A stretch of DNA of 43,309 nucleotides. Origin: Acephala macrosclerotiorum (Eukaryota > Ascomycota > Leotiomycetes > Helotiales > Mollisiaceae). The notes under the pieces were generated by a model that saw nothing but the letters and a program-made list of their open reading frames with translations, ran no database searches and was not told where the DNA came from. The stretch covers positions 1 to 43,309 of the forward strand of contig MU119438.1 of NCBI GenBank assembly GCA_014904845.1, read 5' to 3'. This document shows, piece by piece, positions 32,301-43,309 of the stretch (position 1 is the stretch's first letter; every line of letters starts with the position of its first letter). The position numbers and the translations under genes are program-made.

Positions 32301-33879
32301 AATTATTGAATTTAAATCGTAATTTGTTTATATTTATTAAAATCACGTAAAATATAATACGTTTAATTAATATATTAATATTAATAGTTTTAAAAAATTA
32401 AATTTTATTAATTTCGAATTTAATTATTATTTTTTTAATTTTAAATTTATTTAATTTAATATTTTAAATTCGTTTAAAAATTAAATACTAATTCTCGTTA
32501 ATAATAAATTATTAAACGATATTAATATTAATTATAATATTTATAAAAACGTTTAATATATAACGATTTATTAAATACGATTTTGTATTAATAAATATAA
32601 AAAATAATCTCGATTATATTATAATATTCAATATTATATAATAAATTAATTAATAATCAAATAATTTAATAATTTTAAATTTATTAATCATATTATAAAA
32701 TATTATAAAATAATTAATCGTTTACGTAATATTATTTTTAAGTAGATTTTTTTTTTAATAAATTTAATAAAAAATTATTTATATTTTTCGACGATATTAA
32801 AATTTAATTTTTTGAATTTAATTACGAATTAAATTATTTTATTTTTATTAAACAATTTCGATTTTTTGAAATTATTATATATATATATATTTTTTTAATA
32901 TATAATAAATATTTTAATAATTCGAGTTTTCGTAAATAAAATTTTTTTTTTTATTTTAATATGTAATCGATTTTTTATAATTAGTTCAATTATTATATTG
33001 AGTATTTTTATTAAAGTATTTATAATTTACGAAATACGATTTAATCGTATTTTAATAAAAAAAAAATTTTTTAATTATAAAAATTTTAAAAACAATTTTT
33101 ATTTTCGTTTAAAATAAAATCGTATTATAAACGTTTTTATATGTAATTTAAAAACTTAATAAAAATCGAAAAAACGTTTAATAATATTTCGATATATTTT
33201 AATAAACGTAATAAAATTCATTTCGTATAATAATTTTTATTTATATATTCGAACGTAAATTAAATTATTTTTAAATTAATTTTTAATATAATATTTCGAA
33301 ATATTTAATAATTATTTTTTTTGAATTTTATATTCGAATTATAACGAATATAATTATTTAATATAACGTAAAAAAAAAAAAACTATTTTTATTCGTAAAA
33401 TTTTTTTAAATCTTGTAATTATTTTTATATCGTTTATTTATAATTAAAAACTTATTTTGATTTTCGAGTTTAAAAATAAAATATTAATAATTAAATTAAT
33501 TGAATTAATTTTTTTTAATTTATTATATATAGATTTATATTATTTATTAAATTTATAAAATAAAATATTAATAATTCGTTTTTATTAAAATTTGTATAAT
33601 ATAAAATCAAAAAATATTATATTTTAATTTTAATCGATTTCTCGATTTTAATTAATTTAAAAAAATTTAATAATTTTAAATAATTAAAATTATTTATTTG
33701 TAAATATTTAAAACTTTTTATATTTAAATTATAAATTGAAAATAAATTCGAATTATTTATATTTTTAATTATAATTTGTTTAAATTAGTAATTATTATAC
33801 AATTTAAATTTAAATTATAAAATATTATAAATCGCGATTTACGTTCGTTAAAAAAATTTTTTATCGCGCAATAGAATTT
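29354..33879. repeat. AT-rich RIP block
   Basis: A/T with residual CpG, in places moderately frequent (30100-30250, 32500-32600). No reading frame or RNA gene is visible, and the original element cannot be identified. Confidence 0.7.
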
Positions 33880-34225
33880 GTTTTAAAATAAATCAATCGT
33901 AGTAATTTAATATAAAAAATAAAAATTTTAAAAAATATTTTTTTAATAAATATAATTTTAATAATTAATTAGCATTAATTAAATCGATTGTAATAATTTA
34001 ATATAAAAAACGTAAATTTTAAAAAATATTTTTTAATATAAAACTTTATAAAAAATACGTTTTTATTTAAAGTTTTTATTAATTTATTCGACTTTGAAAA
34101 AATATTTTTTTAAACGAATATTTTTTTCGTATTAATAAAAATTATTTTAATTTTAAATACTTATAAAATATTTAAATTAAAAGTTTTTAATTTTAAATTT
34201 AAATCGTTAAATAAATTTAAAAAAA
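33880..34225 (+). repeat. Dispersed repeat family, copy G, partial and heavily mutated
   Basis: Contains two monomer-type segments (AATCAATCGTAGTAATTTAA near 33891 and ATCGATTGTAATAATTTAA near 33983). It continues into the unit that leads toward the defined end (ACTTATAAAATATTTAAATT near 34159, matching 43234-43254 in copy D). Similarity stops before the end itself. Confidence 0.6.
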
Positions 34226-35502
34226 ATAATTATTTTCGATCGAGTATAAAATAAACGTAATAAGCGTAAAAATAAAAAAAAATAAAAATATATTCGTGAA
34301 ATACAAATCGTATTAAATATTATTTAATCAAGAAACGAAAAGAAAATATATTAATATTTTATTAATTAAATATTCGATTTTAATATTTTTCGATTTTAAA
34401 ATTCGATTTTACGATTTTAATTATTTTATTAAAAAAAAATCTTTTTTGATGAATTTTTAATAATAAAATTTATTAATTTTATTAATAAATATAATTAAAA
34501 ATACGTTATAATAATTTTCGAATTTAATATTTATTTTCAAATATAAATTTTTAAATATTTATATAAATAAATTTAATAAATTTTTTTTTATAATATTTAA
34601 ATTTTTTATTAAAATTATATATTAATTAATTAAAATCTTTTAATAATTTTTTAATTTTTAATAATAATAAAAATAATAAATTTTATTTCGAGTTTTCATT
34701 TTTTAATAATAAATTTAATAATAATATTTTATTATATTTTTAAAATTGTTTTTAAAATATTATATAATTGAAATAAAATTATTTATTTTATAAAAAGTTT
34801 TATAATAAATTTTAATAATTAAAAAAAAAATTCGAAAATATTAATATTATTTTTTATTTACAATATTTATTAATATTTTTAAAATTTTAATAAATCGTTT
34901 TTTTAATATTTATAATTCGTTTATTTATAAAGTTTTTTATAGTTTTTTTTTTATATTTTTATTTATTTATTTTAAAAATATTTTTTCGTATTTTATTTAT
35001 AATTTATAATTTCGATTATTTTTATATATATTATATCGAATTAAAAAATAAAAAAAATAATAAAAAATAAATTTTTTAATTAAAATCGTATTTTGAAAAA
35101 ATATAATTATATTTTCGAAAAACGTTTTATCGAATTATATTATATTTAATAAATATAATAATTCAACGAATTTTTATATCGAATTTATAAAAATTATTTT
35201 AGAATTATTTAATAAATTATAATAAAATACTTATTATTAATACGTAATAAAACGTAAAATAAAAAATTAATTAATTTTAAATTGAAAAAAATAAAACGAA
35301 TATAAAAATCGTAATATTTTTTAAAAATTTAATAATTTTTTTTTTATATAAATAAAAATTTTTTTTTTTTTATATTTAATTAAATTAATAAATTACGTAC
35401 AATTTAAAATTTTTTATTCGATCGATTTTATTTAATTATTGTTTTTTCGTAAATAATTTTATTATTTTATAATCGAATGAATTTAATTATTAATTAATAT
35501 TA
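34226..35502. repeat. AT-rich RIP block between two repeat relics
   Basis: Almost pure A/T with CpG; no gene seen. Confidence 0.65.
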
Positions 35503-35697
35503 ATATATTCGAAAATTAATTATAAAATATTAAAATTTTAATTTAATATTAATAATTTAATTTTATTTATTTATATAATTAAATAAAATAATATAAAATT
35601 AAAAAATAAATATTAAAATAAATATTATTAAAAATAATAAAAATTAAAATCAAAATTATTTAATCGATTATTTAAATAATTATTTAATTAAATCGAT
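35503..35697 (+). repeat. AT-rich segment duplicated at 29142-29353
   Basis: Second copy of the segment described at 29142; it stays clearly alignable although almost no C or G is left. Confidence 0.6.
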
Positions 35698-36382
35698 AAA
35701 ATACGTTTTTATTTTATATATTAAAATATTAATTTATTAAAAAAATTTTTTTATTAATTTTATAATTATATAATATTTAAAAAAAATTTTAAAAATTTTT
35801 TTTTTAATAAATATAATTATAATAAAATTAATCGTAATAATTTAATATAAAAAACGAAATTTTTTTAAAAAAAAATTTAATATAAAATTTTATTAAAAAT
35901 ACGTTTTTATTTAAAATATTAAAATATTTAAATATTAAAATAATTATATAATTTTCGAAAGAAATTTTAAAATTATATATTAAATAAAATAATTTAATAT
36001 AAAAAACGAAAATTTTAAAAAATATTTTTTTAATAATATAAAACTTTGTAAAAAGTACGTTTTTATTTTAAATATTATAAAATTTATTAATTTGTCAATT
36101 TTATTACTCGATAAAATCTTAAAATATTATTTTATTTTAATAATTATATTAATTTCAAATATTTATAAAACGTTCAAATTAAAAGTTTTTAATTTGAAAC
36201 TTAAAATTTAAAATAAAAATATATTACTAAAAATGAAAACTTTATAATTTCTCGTAAAAACGTTTTTATAAAATTTATAAAATAAAATATACGTCGAATA
36301 TTGAAAAAAAAAATTTATTCGTTAATTAATTCGTTTATAAATCGACGAACGAATTTTTTTTTTCGATATAAAAAAAATATTT
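35698..36382 (+). repeat. Dispersed repeat family, copy F, heavily mutated, with the defined end
   Basis: Two decayed monomers (near 35826 and 35990) are followed by the end region. 36241-36382 aligns base for base to the reverse complement of 14990-15140 with C-to-T and G-to-A substitutions (for example the CpGs of GCGTCGAG remain as ACGTCGAA near 36290). It ends at about 36382. Confidence 0.72.
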
Positions 36383-39300
36383 TAAATTATTATAAATAAA
36401 TTAAAATAATTTATAAAAAAAAATTAATTTATTAAAAATACATTTTAAATAAATAAAAATATTAAAATAAAATAAATAAAAATATAATTTTTAAATATAA
36501 TAATAACGATTATTTAATTATTAAAATTATTAATTTTAAAAAATATATATAATAATTTATAAAATATTATTTTGAAAATAAAAAAAAATTAAATATAATA
36601 ATAAAAATAATAATAATAATAAATTTTAATTAATAAAATTAATTATAAAAAAAAATAAAATAAAAATAAAAAACGCGATTATTAAATATATAATATATAA
36701 AATAAAATATAAATTAAATTATAATATAATTAAAATTATTTTTAATATTTTAAAAAAAAAAAAATTTTAAAAAACGATTTATAAAAAAAAATTAATATTA
36801 AAATAATAAATTTATTAAATTTTTTATTTGAAAATTTAATATAATAAAAAACAAATAAATTAATAATTATTATTTTAAAAATAATTTATATATTAATATT
36901 TAAAATTAAATTTTTATTATACGTAAAAAAATAATTATAAATTTAATAAAAATCGTAAAAAACGTAATTAAATAATATTATAATTTTATTTATTAATAAA
37001 AAAAAATATTAAAACGAGTTATTAATAAATAATTAAATAATTTAAATTCGATAATAAATTAATTTTTAAAAAATTTTATTATTAATTAAATTAAATAAAA
37101 CGATTATAATTAATTATATAAAATAAATAAATTATTAATTAAAAACTTTTTATAATTATTAAATAATATTAATAATAAAAATACAAAATTATAAAAAGTT
37201 TTTATATTAATATTAATTATTATTTTAAAAAAAAATTTTAAAAATTTTTTTATTAATAATAATATAAAAAAAAATATAATTAAAAATTAAATATTATATA
37301 TTAAAAAATTTTTTATTTAATTAATAATAATATATAAAAATTTTAAATTTATAATTATAAAAAAAAAATTTATATAATTAAAATATATAATCTTTTTTTA
37401 ATTAATTATTTTAATATACGTAAATAATAATTAATAAAATAAATATTATTATTTTTATAAAAAAGAAATATATATAATATAAAAAAATTATAAATTTATA
37501 AATTAAATTAATTTTAACGTTAAAAAAACATATAATAAAATATATAAAAAATAAATTATTATAAAAAATAAAAATTTAATATAATAATAAATTAATATTT
37601 ATAAAAAAATTATAATTTTTATTAATAATTTTAATATTTCAATTACGAGATTTATAATAAAAAATAATTATTTATATTATTTTAAAATAAAAAAATAAAA
37701 ATAAAACGATTTTTAAAATGAATAAAATAATAATTATTTATTTTATTTATAAAAAATATAAAAAAAAATTTTAATTTAAAAATTATATTAAAAATTTTAA
37801 AATAATTATAAACGTTAAATTTAAATATAAAAAATATTTAATAAAAAAAAATTTTAAAAAATTAAAATAAATTTTAAAGAAAAAAAATTTATATTTTATT
37901 AATTATTAATTTATTTTATAAAAAAATATTTTAAATATAAAAATTTATATTAATATATTAATTATTATTTTATTAAATAATAAAAATATTTAAAAATAAA
38001 AAAATAAAAAAATAAAAAAAATAAAAATTATTAATTTGTTTATATTAATATTATAAAACAAATATATATAAATTATTATTAATATAAAAATAATAAAATA
38101 ATTAAATATAAATAAAATAAAATAATATAATTAAAACGTATAAATATATTAAAAAAAATTTTATATATAAATAAATTAATAATAATAATTTATATTTTTA
38201 AATAATTATATTTACGTTCAAAAATTTTTATTAATAATTAAATTAAAAATGTATTTATAATATTAAAAAAAAATATAACAAAATTATATTAATTTAATTA
38301 TTATTAAATAAAAATAAATTTTTTTAAATATATATTAAAAAGAAATTTAAAAAAATTATCAATATTAATTTTTAAAATAAAATTAATAATATTTAATATA
38401 ATATATATTAAATAAAATATTATTAATAATTTATTAAATAAAATTAAAAAAACTTTTAAAAAAAATAAATATATATAATAATTATATAATAAATATATAT
38501 AAAAAATTATTATAATATTTATATTTAATTTTTATTAAAATTATATCGTTTAATTAATACGATTATAAAAAAATAAAAAAAATAATTAAATATATAAAAA
38601 TTTATAAAAATAATATTTTATTTTATTTAAAAAAAATTATTATTTAATAATAAAAATTAAACTTTTAATATAAAAATCGTTCGAATAATAATACGTTTTA
38701 TTATAATTATAAATCGATTTAATATAAATTTTTAATAAAAAAATAATTAATAATTATAATTATTTTTATTATAAATATTATTTTATATTAATTATATTAT
38801 ATTTTCAATTATAAATATTATTTTAATTATTAAAAATAAAATATTAAATATTAAAAAAAAAAATTTAAATTAATTAATTAATATTATTAATTTATAAAAA
38901 TTCGTAAAAAGAAATAAAAATAAAAATTATAAATAAATTACGTAAAAATTTAAAAAAACAAAAATTTATTTTAAAAATATATTATTAAATTAATTATTAA
39001 ATATAAATAAATTATATATATATATTATATTATATTATTTAATATTTTTAAATTAAATTTCAAAATAAAAATATAATTATTCAAATTTAATATTATTTTA
39101 AAATCGTTTATAATATAAAAATTAAAAATATTTAAAAAAAATATTTAAAAAAATATTATTAAATTTAAAAATTATTTAATAATATATTAATTTTATTTTT
39201 AATATTTAAAATTTTAATAAATTAAAAATATATATTATTATCGTTTATAATTTTAATTTATTAAAAATAATATTCAATAATAAATTATTTATAATATTAT

Positions 39301-40739
39301 AATTAATCGTCGTTTAAAAACGTTATTATTTTTTTTATTATAAAATTTTATATATTTATATTTATTATTTTAAAATATTTAAATAAATATTATAAATCGT
39401 AAAAAAAAAATTTATTTTATTATATAATTATAATTTTTTATAATTAATAATTATTTTTTAATATTTTATAATAATAAAATTAATATACAAATTATAATAT
39501 ATTTTATTATTTTTTAATTTTGTTATGTAAATTTTATTAAATTTTATAAATTGTTTATAATTTTTAAATATATAAATTATTTTTTAAAAAATTTATTATA
39601 ATATTTTTTTCGTTTTATAAATTTAAAAATAATATTTATAATTAATTAAATAAAAAAAATTTTAATTATAATAAATTTTATTTAATATTTGATTTATTTA
39701 ATTAAAAAAAATAAATTATTAATTTATATTATTTTAAAAAAAAAAAATTTTATAAAAATAATTTTAAAATTAATTAAAAAAAAAAAATTATATATATTTA
39801 AATTAAAATTCTTTTTTAAAAAAATAAATTTAATAAATTTAAATATTTTAAAAATATTAATATGAAAATTAATAAAAAAATTAAAAAAAATATTAATTTA
39901 AATATAATTAAAATATTAATTAATAAAAATTATTAATTTTATAAAAATAATTTTTTTGATTTTTTTATACAAATTTTTTAATATAAAAATTAATTAAATT
40001 ATTATAAATTATTATTTATTAATTTTGAATATATATTTATAATTTGTTTATATAATTTGAAATATTATTAATTTTTTATTTTATTAATAATTTTAAAAAA
40101 TATAAAAAAAATTATAAAAAAATTATTAAATACGTAAATCGATACATGAAAATTATATATAAAAATATTATTTAAATGTAAAAAAAATTAAATTAATAAA
40201 ATAATTAATTTTTAAAATATTAAAAAAAAATTTACGATTAATAATATTTGTTATTTTATATTAAAAATAATAATAAATTTATATTATTAAAAAGTTTATT
40301 ATAAGTTTAAAACGAATTAAATATTAAAAAAATAATAATTATATTATTTATTATTATTTTATTTTAATAAAAAATTAAAATTTTAAATATTTTTTATTTT
40401 TAATTTAATAATATATATATAATCGAATTTTATATTTTATATTTAAAAATTCGTTTTATTATAATTAAAAAAATAAAATAATTAATTAAATAAAAAATAT
40501 TATATTATAATTATTTATTATTTTAATTTTAAAATATATATTTAAAATAAATAAAAAATAAAAAATTACTAATTTATAATTTTAAAAGTTTTTTAATTTT
40601 TATTATAAATATATTTTGTTTTTCAATTACGAAATTTCGTATTATAAAAAAAATAAACGTTTTTATAATAAAATATATTAAATTATTTGAATTTTATATT
40701 AATATTATTTATTATATTATTATTATTATTATTATTATT
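36383..40739. repeat. AT-rich block between facing ends of copies F and C
   Basis: Almost pure A/T, A-rich on the plus strand around 37500-38300. It lies between two facing defined ends, as 9983-14989 does between copies A and B. The two interiors could not be aligned by eye. A short ATT run (about 40718-40739) abuts copy C. Confidence 0.7.
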
Positions 40740-41640
40740 AAAATGTTTTTCTTGTATTGAAAAAAAAAATCCGTTTATCGATTTATAAACGAATTAATCA
40801 ATAGACGAACTTTTTCTTTTTTTACTCGATATACATTTTATTTCGCAGATTTCGTAAAAACGTTTTTACGAGAAACTATAAAATCTTCGATTTTAGTAAT
40901 TTATTCAATTTATTTCTATTTTAAATTCTAAATTAAAAGCTCTTAATTTAAGCGTTTTATAAACACTTGAAATTGATATAGTTATTGAGATAATAGTAGT
41001 TTGAGATTTTGTCGAGCGATAAAAATCGATAAACTGATAAACTCTTTAGTACTTTAAACAAAAACACTCTAATTGCAAAGTCTTATACCAGGAGAACACT
41101 CCTTGGGACCTTCGTCTTATATTCAATTGCTATGATCGATTCAATTAATTTAGATTACTTTATTTAGCATATAATTCCAGGGGAAAACTCTCTGAGACTC
41201 CCTTTGAAAACTGCTCAATTATAGAAATATCCAGTACTTAAGTACTTTAATACTTAAAACAAAAGCGCACTTAGAAGTTTTGCGATCGCGATTTTTACTA
41301 AGTACGATTATATTTTATTGATTTGTACAACAACGAATTAATAAAAGCACTTAAAAACTCGAAATCTAGCGATATTTAATTAAATTTCAATTTATTTTCG
41401 AATATTGAATTATTTATATAATAGCTTGAATTAATATTTAAAGCGTAACGCAATTGAGATTTTAATATTTTTCATTGAAACGATTATATATTATTTTAAA
41501 ACTTTTAAATTATTTCTACTATAAAATTTTTTAATAAACTAATTAAAGTATTAAATTTAAATACTTCGATTAAAATTTAATATTTTTCATTTATAGTTGA
41601 AATAATTCGTATTACGTAAATAATATATAATTTAATAAAA
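40740..41640 (-). repeat. Dispersed repeat family, copy C, with one monomer
   Basis: Its first 150 bp are the RIP-mutated counterpart of 14990-15140. It has a single monomer (about 41064-41265) with the near-palindrome at 41088-41106, then the shared CGATTATATTTTATTGATTTG (about 41304-41325). Similarity to copies D and E continues into the AT-rich DNA to the right. Confidence 0.8.
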
Positions 41641-42317
41641 ATTAATATTAATTTTTAAAACGAACGATTAATTATTTTTAAAATTTAAATTAATTATAAT
41701 ATTATTATAATTATTATTAAAATTAAAATTAATAATATAAATAATAAAAATTTAATAATATTAATATTAATTTTAATTTTATTATTATTAAAATCGTATT
41801 TTTTTTTTTAAATTTATTAATTTTATAAATTAATATTTCGTAATAATTTTTTTTTTTAATACGAATTATATATAATATTATTTTATTAAAAAAATAAAAA
41901 TATTATATATTTAATAATAATTAAATAAAAATAAAAAATGTTTAATATTAAATTTAAAATTCATTATTAAAAAATTATAAATATATTAAATAAATATTAA
42001 TATTTATATAATAATTAATATTTATATATTTTTTTAAATTATTAATTATTTTATATTTTTAATTTATAATTAATAATTGTTTTTTAATTATAAAATAATA
42101 AAATTTTTATTTAAAATTTTTTTTTTTTAAAAAATTATTATATTTTAAAAAATATATTAAAAAAAATTTATTTTATATTTTTAAATATTATCGAATTATA
42201 AAATTTATTTTTTACGAAAATAAAATTTTAATATTACGTAAATTTTTATAAATTTAATTAAATAATTAATTAAATTATTATATTTATTATTTAATTTAAA
42301 TTTACGTTTATTATTAT
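41641..42317. repeat. AT-rich spacer between oppositely oriented copies C and D
   Basis: A/T-rich, no gene. Its two edges still share sequence in inverted orientation (for example ATATTAATTTTTAAAACGAAC near 41644 and the reverse complement of 42318-42345), so it is probably the decayed centre of one inverted structure. Confidence 0.6.
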
Positions 42318-43309
42318 TTGTTCGATTTAAAAATTAATATCAATTTTTTTATATGCACGTAATATTAATACTTTTTACAATAAGCGATTTCATTTAAATT
42401 TAATCGAAGTATTCAAATAAAACGATTTGATTAATTCATTAAAGAATTTTACAATAAAAGTATTTCAAAATAATATATAATCGTTTTAACGAAAAATATT
42501 AAAATTTCAATTAATATGCGATTACAATTAATATGCGATTACAATTATAATTTATTAATTAATTCAAATCGTATAAAACTTGTAAATAAATTGAAATTCA
42601 ATTAAATATTTTTAGATTTTAAGTTTCAAGCGATTCTATTAATTCGTTGTTGTGTAAATCAATAGAATATAATCGCACTTAATCAAAATAGCGATTGCAA
42701 AATTCTTAAGTACGCTTCTACTTTAAGCATTTAAATACTAAAGTACTAAAAATCTATTCTACGATTGCACAACTTTTAAAAAGAGTTTTAAAAAGTCTCT
42801 CTTTAGTAAATATAATCGTAATAAGTATTTATAATCAATAGAATCAATCGTAACAATTTAATATAAGAAACGGGAGTCTTAGAAAGTGTCTTCTTAGTGT
42901 AAATTGAGACTCTACCAAAAGAAGTGCGTTTCTGCTTTAAATATCTAGGCGCTTATTTAAGTGCTGAATATCTCTATAACTGCGCAACTCTCAAAAAAAG
43001 TCTTAGGGAGTCTTTCCCTGGAATTATATACTAAGTAAAGTAATTTAAATTGATTGAATCGATCGTAGCAACTGAATATAAAACGGAGGTCCCAGGGAAT
43101 GTTCCCCTGGTGTGAATTGAAATTTTACTAGAAGTGCGTTTTTGTCTTAGGCACTAATATGCTTATCAGCTTATCGGCTTTACCGCTCGGCAGAATCTAG
43201 AACTCGATCTCAATAACTATACCAACTTCAAATGCTTATAAAACGCTCAAATTAAGAGCTTTTGACTTGAAACTTGAAATAGAAATAGATTACTAAAGTC
43301 GAAGACTTT
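42318..43309 (+). repeat. Dispersed repeat family, copy D, cut by the window edge
   Basis: Same orientation as copy A. It has a 17-bp direct duplication (CAATTAATATGCGATTA at 42508 and 42525), the CAATAGAATATAATCGCAC segment (about 42660), two monomers (about 42710-42921 and 42922-43133), the near-palindrome at 43093-43111, and the lead into the defined end. Compared with copy B, about 150 bp of the end lie beyond the window. Decay decreases from left to right. Confidence 0.8.

Overview
The window looks like accessory DNA from a filamentous ascomycete (Pezizomycotina); the class cannot be resolved. Four things point there: short GT-AG introns of about 50-70 nt, a fungal lectin beta-propeller gene, a DUF3435 recombinase-type relic, and long blocks of almost pure A/T in which the few remaining C bases are mostly in CpG. 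That last pattern is the expected scar of repeat-induced point mutation (RIP). Most of the 43 kb is non-coding, wrecked repeat DNA. Genes sit in four islands of normal composition.

Layout: 1-3963 is an AT block. 3966-4757 is an intact-looking non-autonomous DNA transposon with terminal inverted repeats and a TA target duplication. 5342-6481 (minus) is a three-exon fucose-lectin-family gene. 6913-7205 is a degenerate tandem repeat, and 7425-7721 is a small AT-rich inverted-repeat element. 7985-8693 (minus) is a broken NADAR-domain gene. 8931-9982 is the first copy of a repeat family that recurs across the window. 9983-14989 is an AT block with a 69-base assembly gap. 14990-16189 is an inverted copy of the repeat. 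16190-20640 is a T-rich AT block. 20641-25140 is the largest island: a 666-residue secreted Ser/Thr-rich protein with a 26-proline run and a Cys-x14-His motif (21185-23185, minus), an LTR-like relic, and the 5' part of a DUF3435 gene that is now a pseudogene (23869-24624, minus). From 25141 to the end the sequence is AT-rich with further copies of the repeat in several states of decay, ending inside a fairly well preserved copy.

The repeat family ties the window together. It has one well-defined end, a variable number of roughly 205-bp tandem monomers, and a conserved near-palindrome in each monomer. Copies range from nearly unmutated to almost pure A/T, so the mutation process can be read base by base. 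Only two apparently intact protein genes were found: the lectin-family protein and the secreted mucin-like protein. The secreted protein is the best candidate for something undescribed. Its spacing of Cys and His resembles that of CNF1-type deamidases, but the link is an inference from a short motif.
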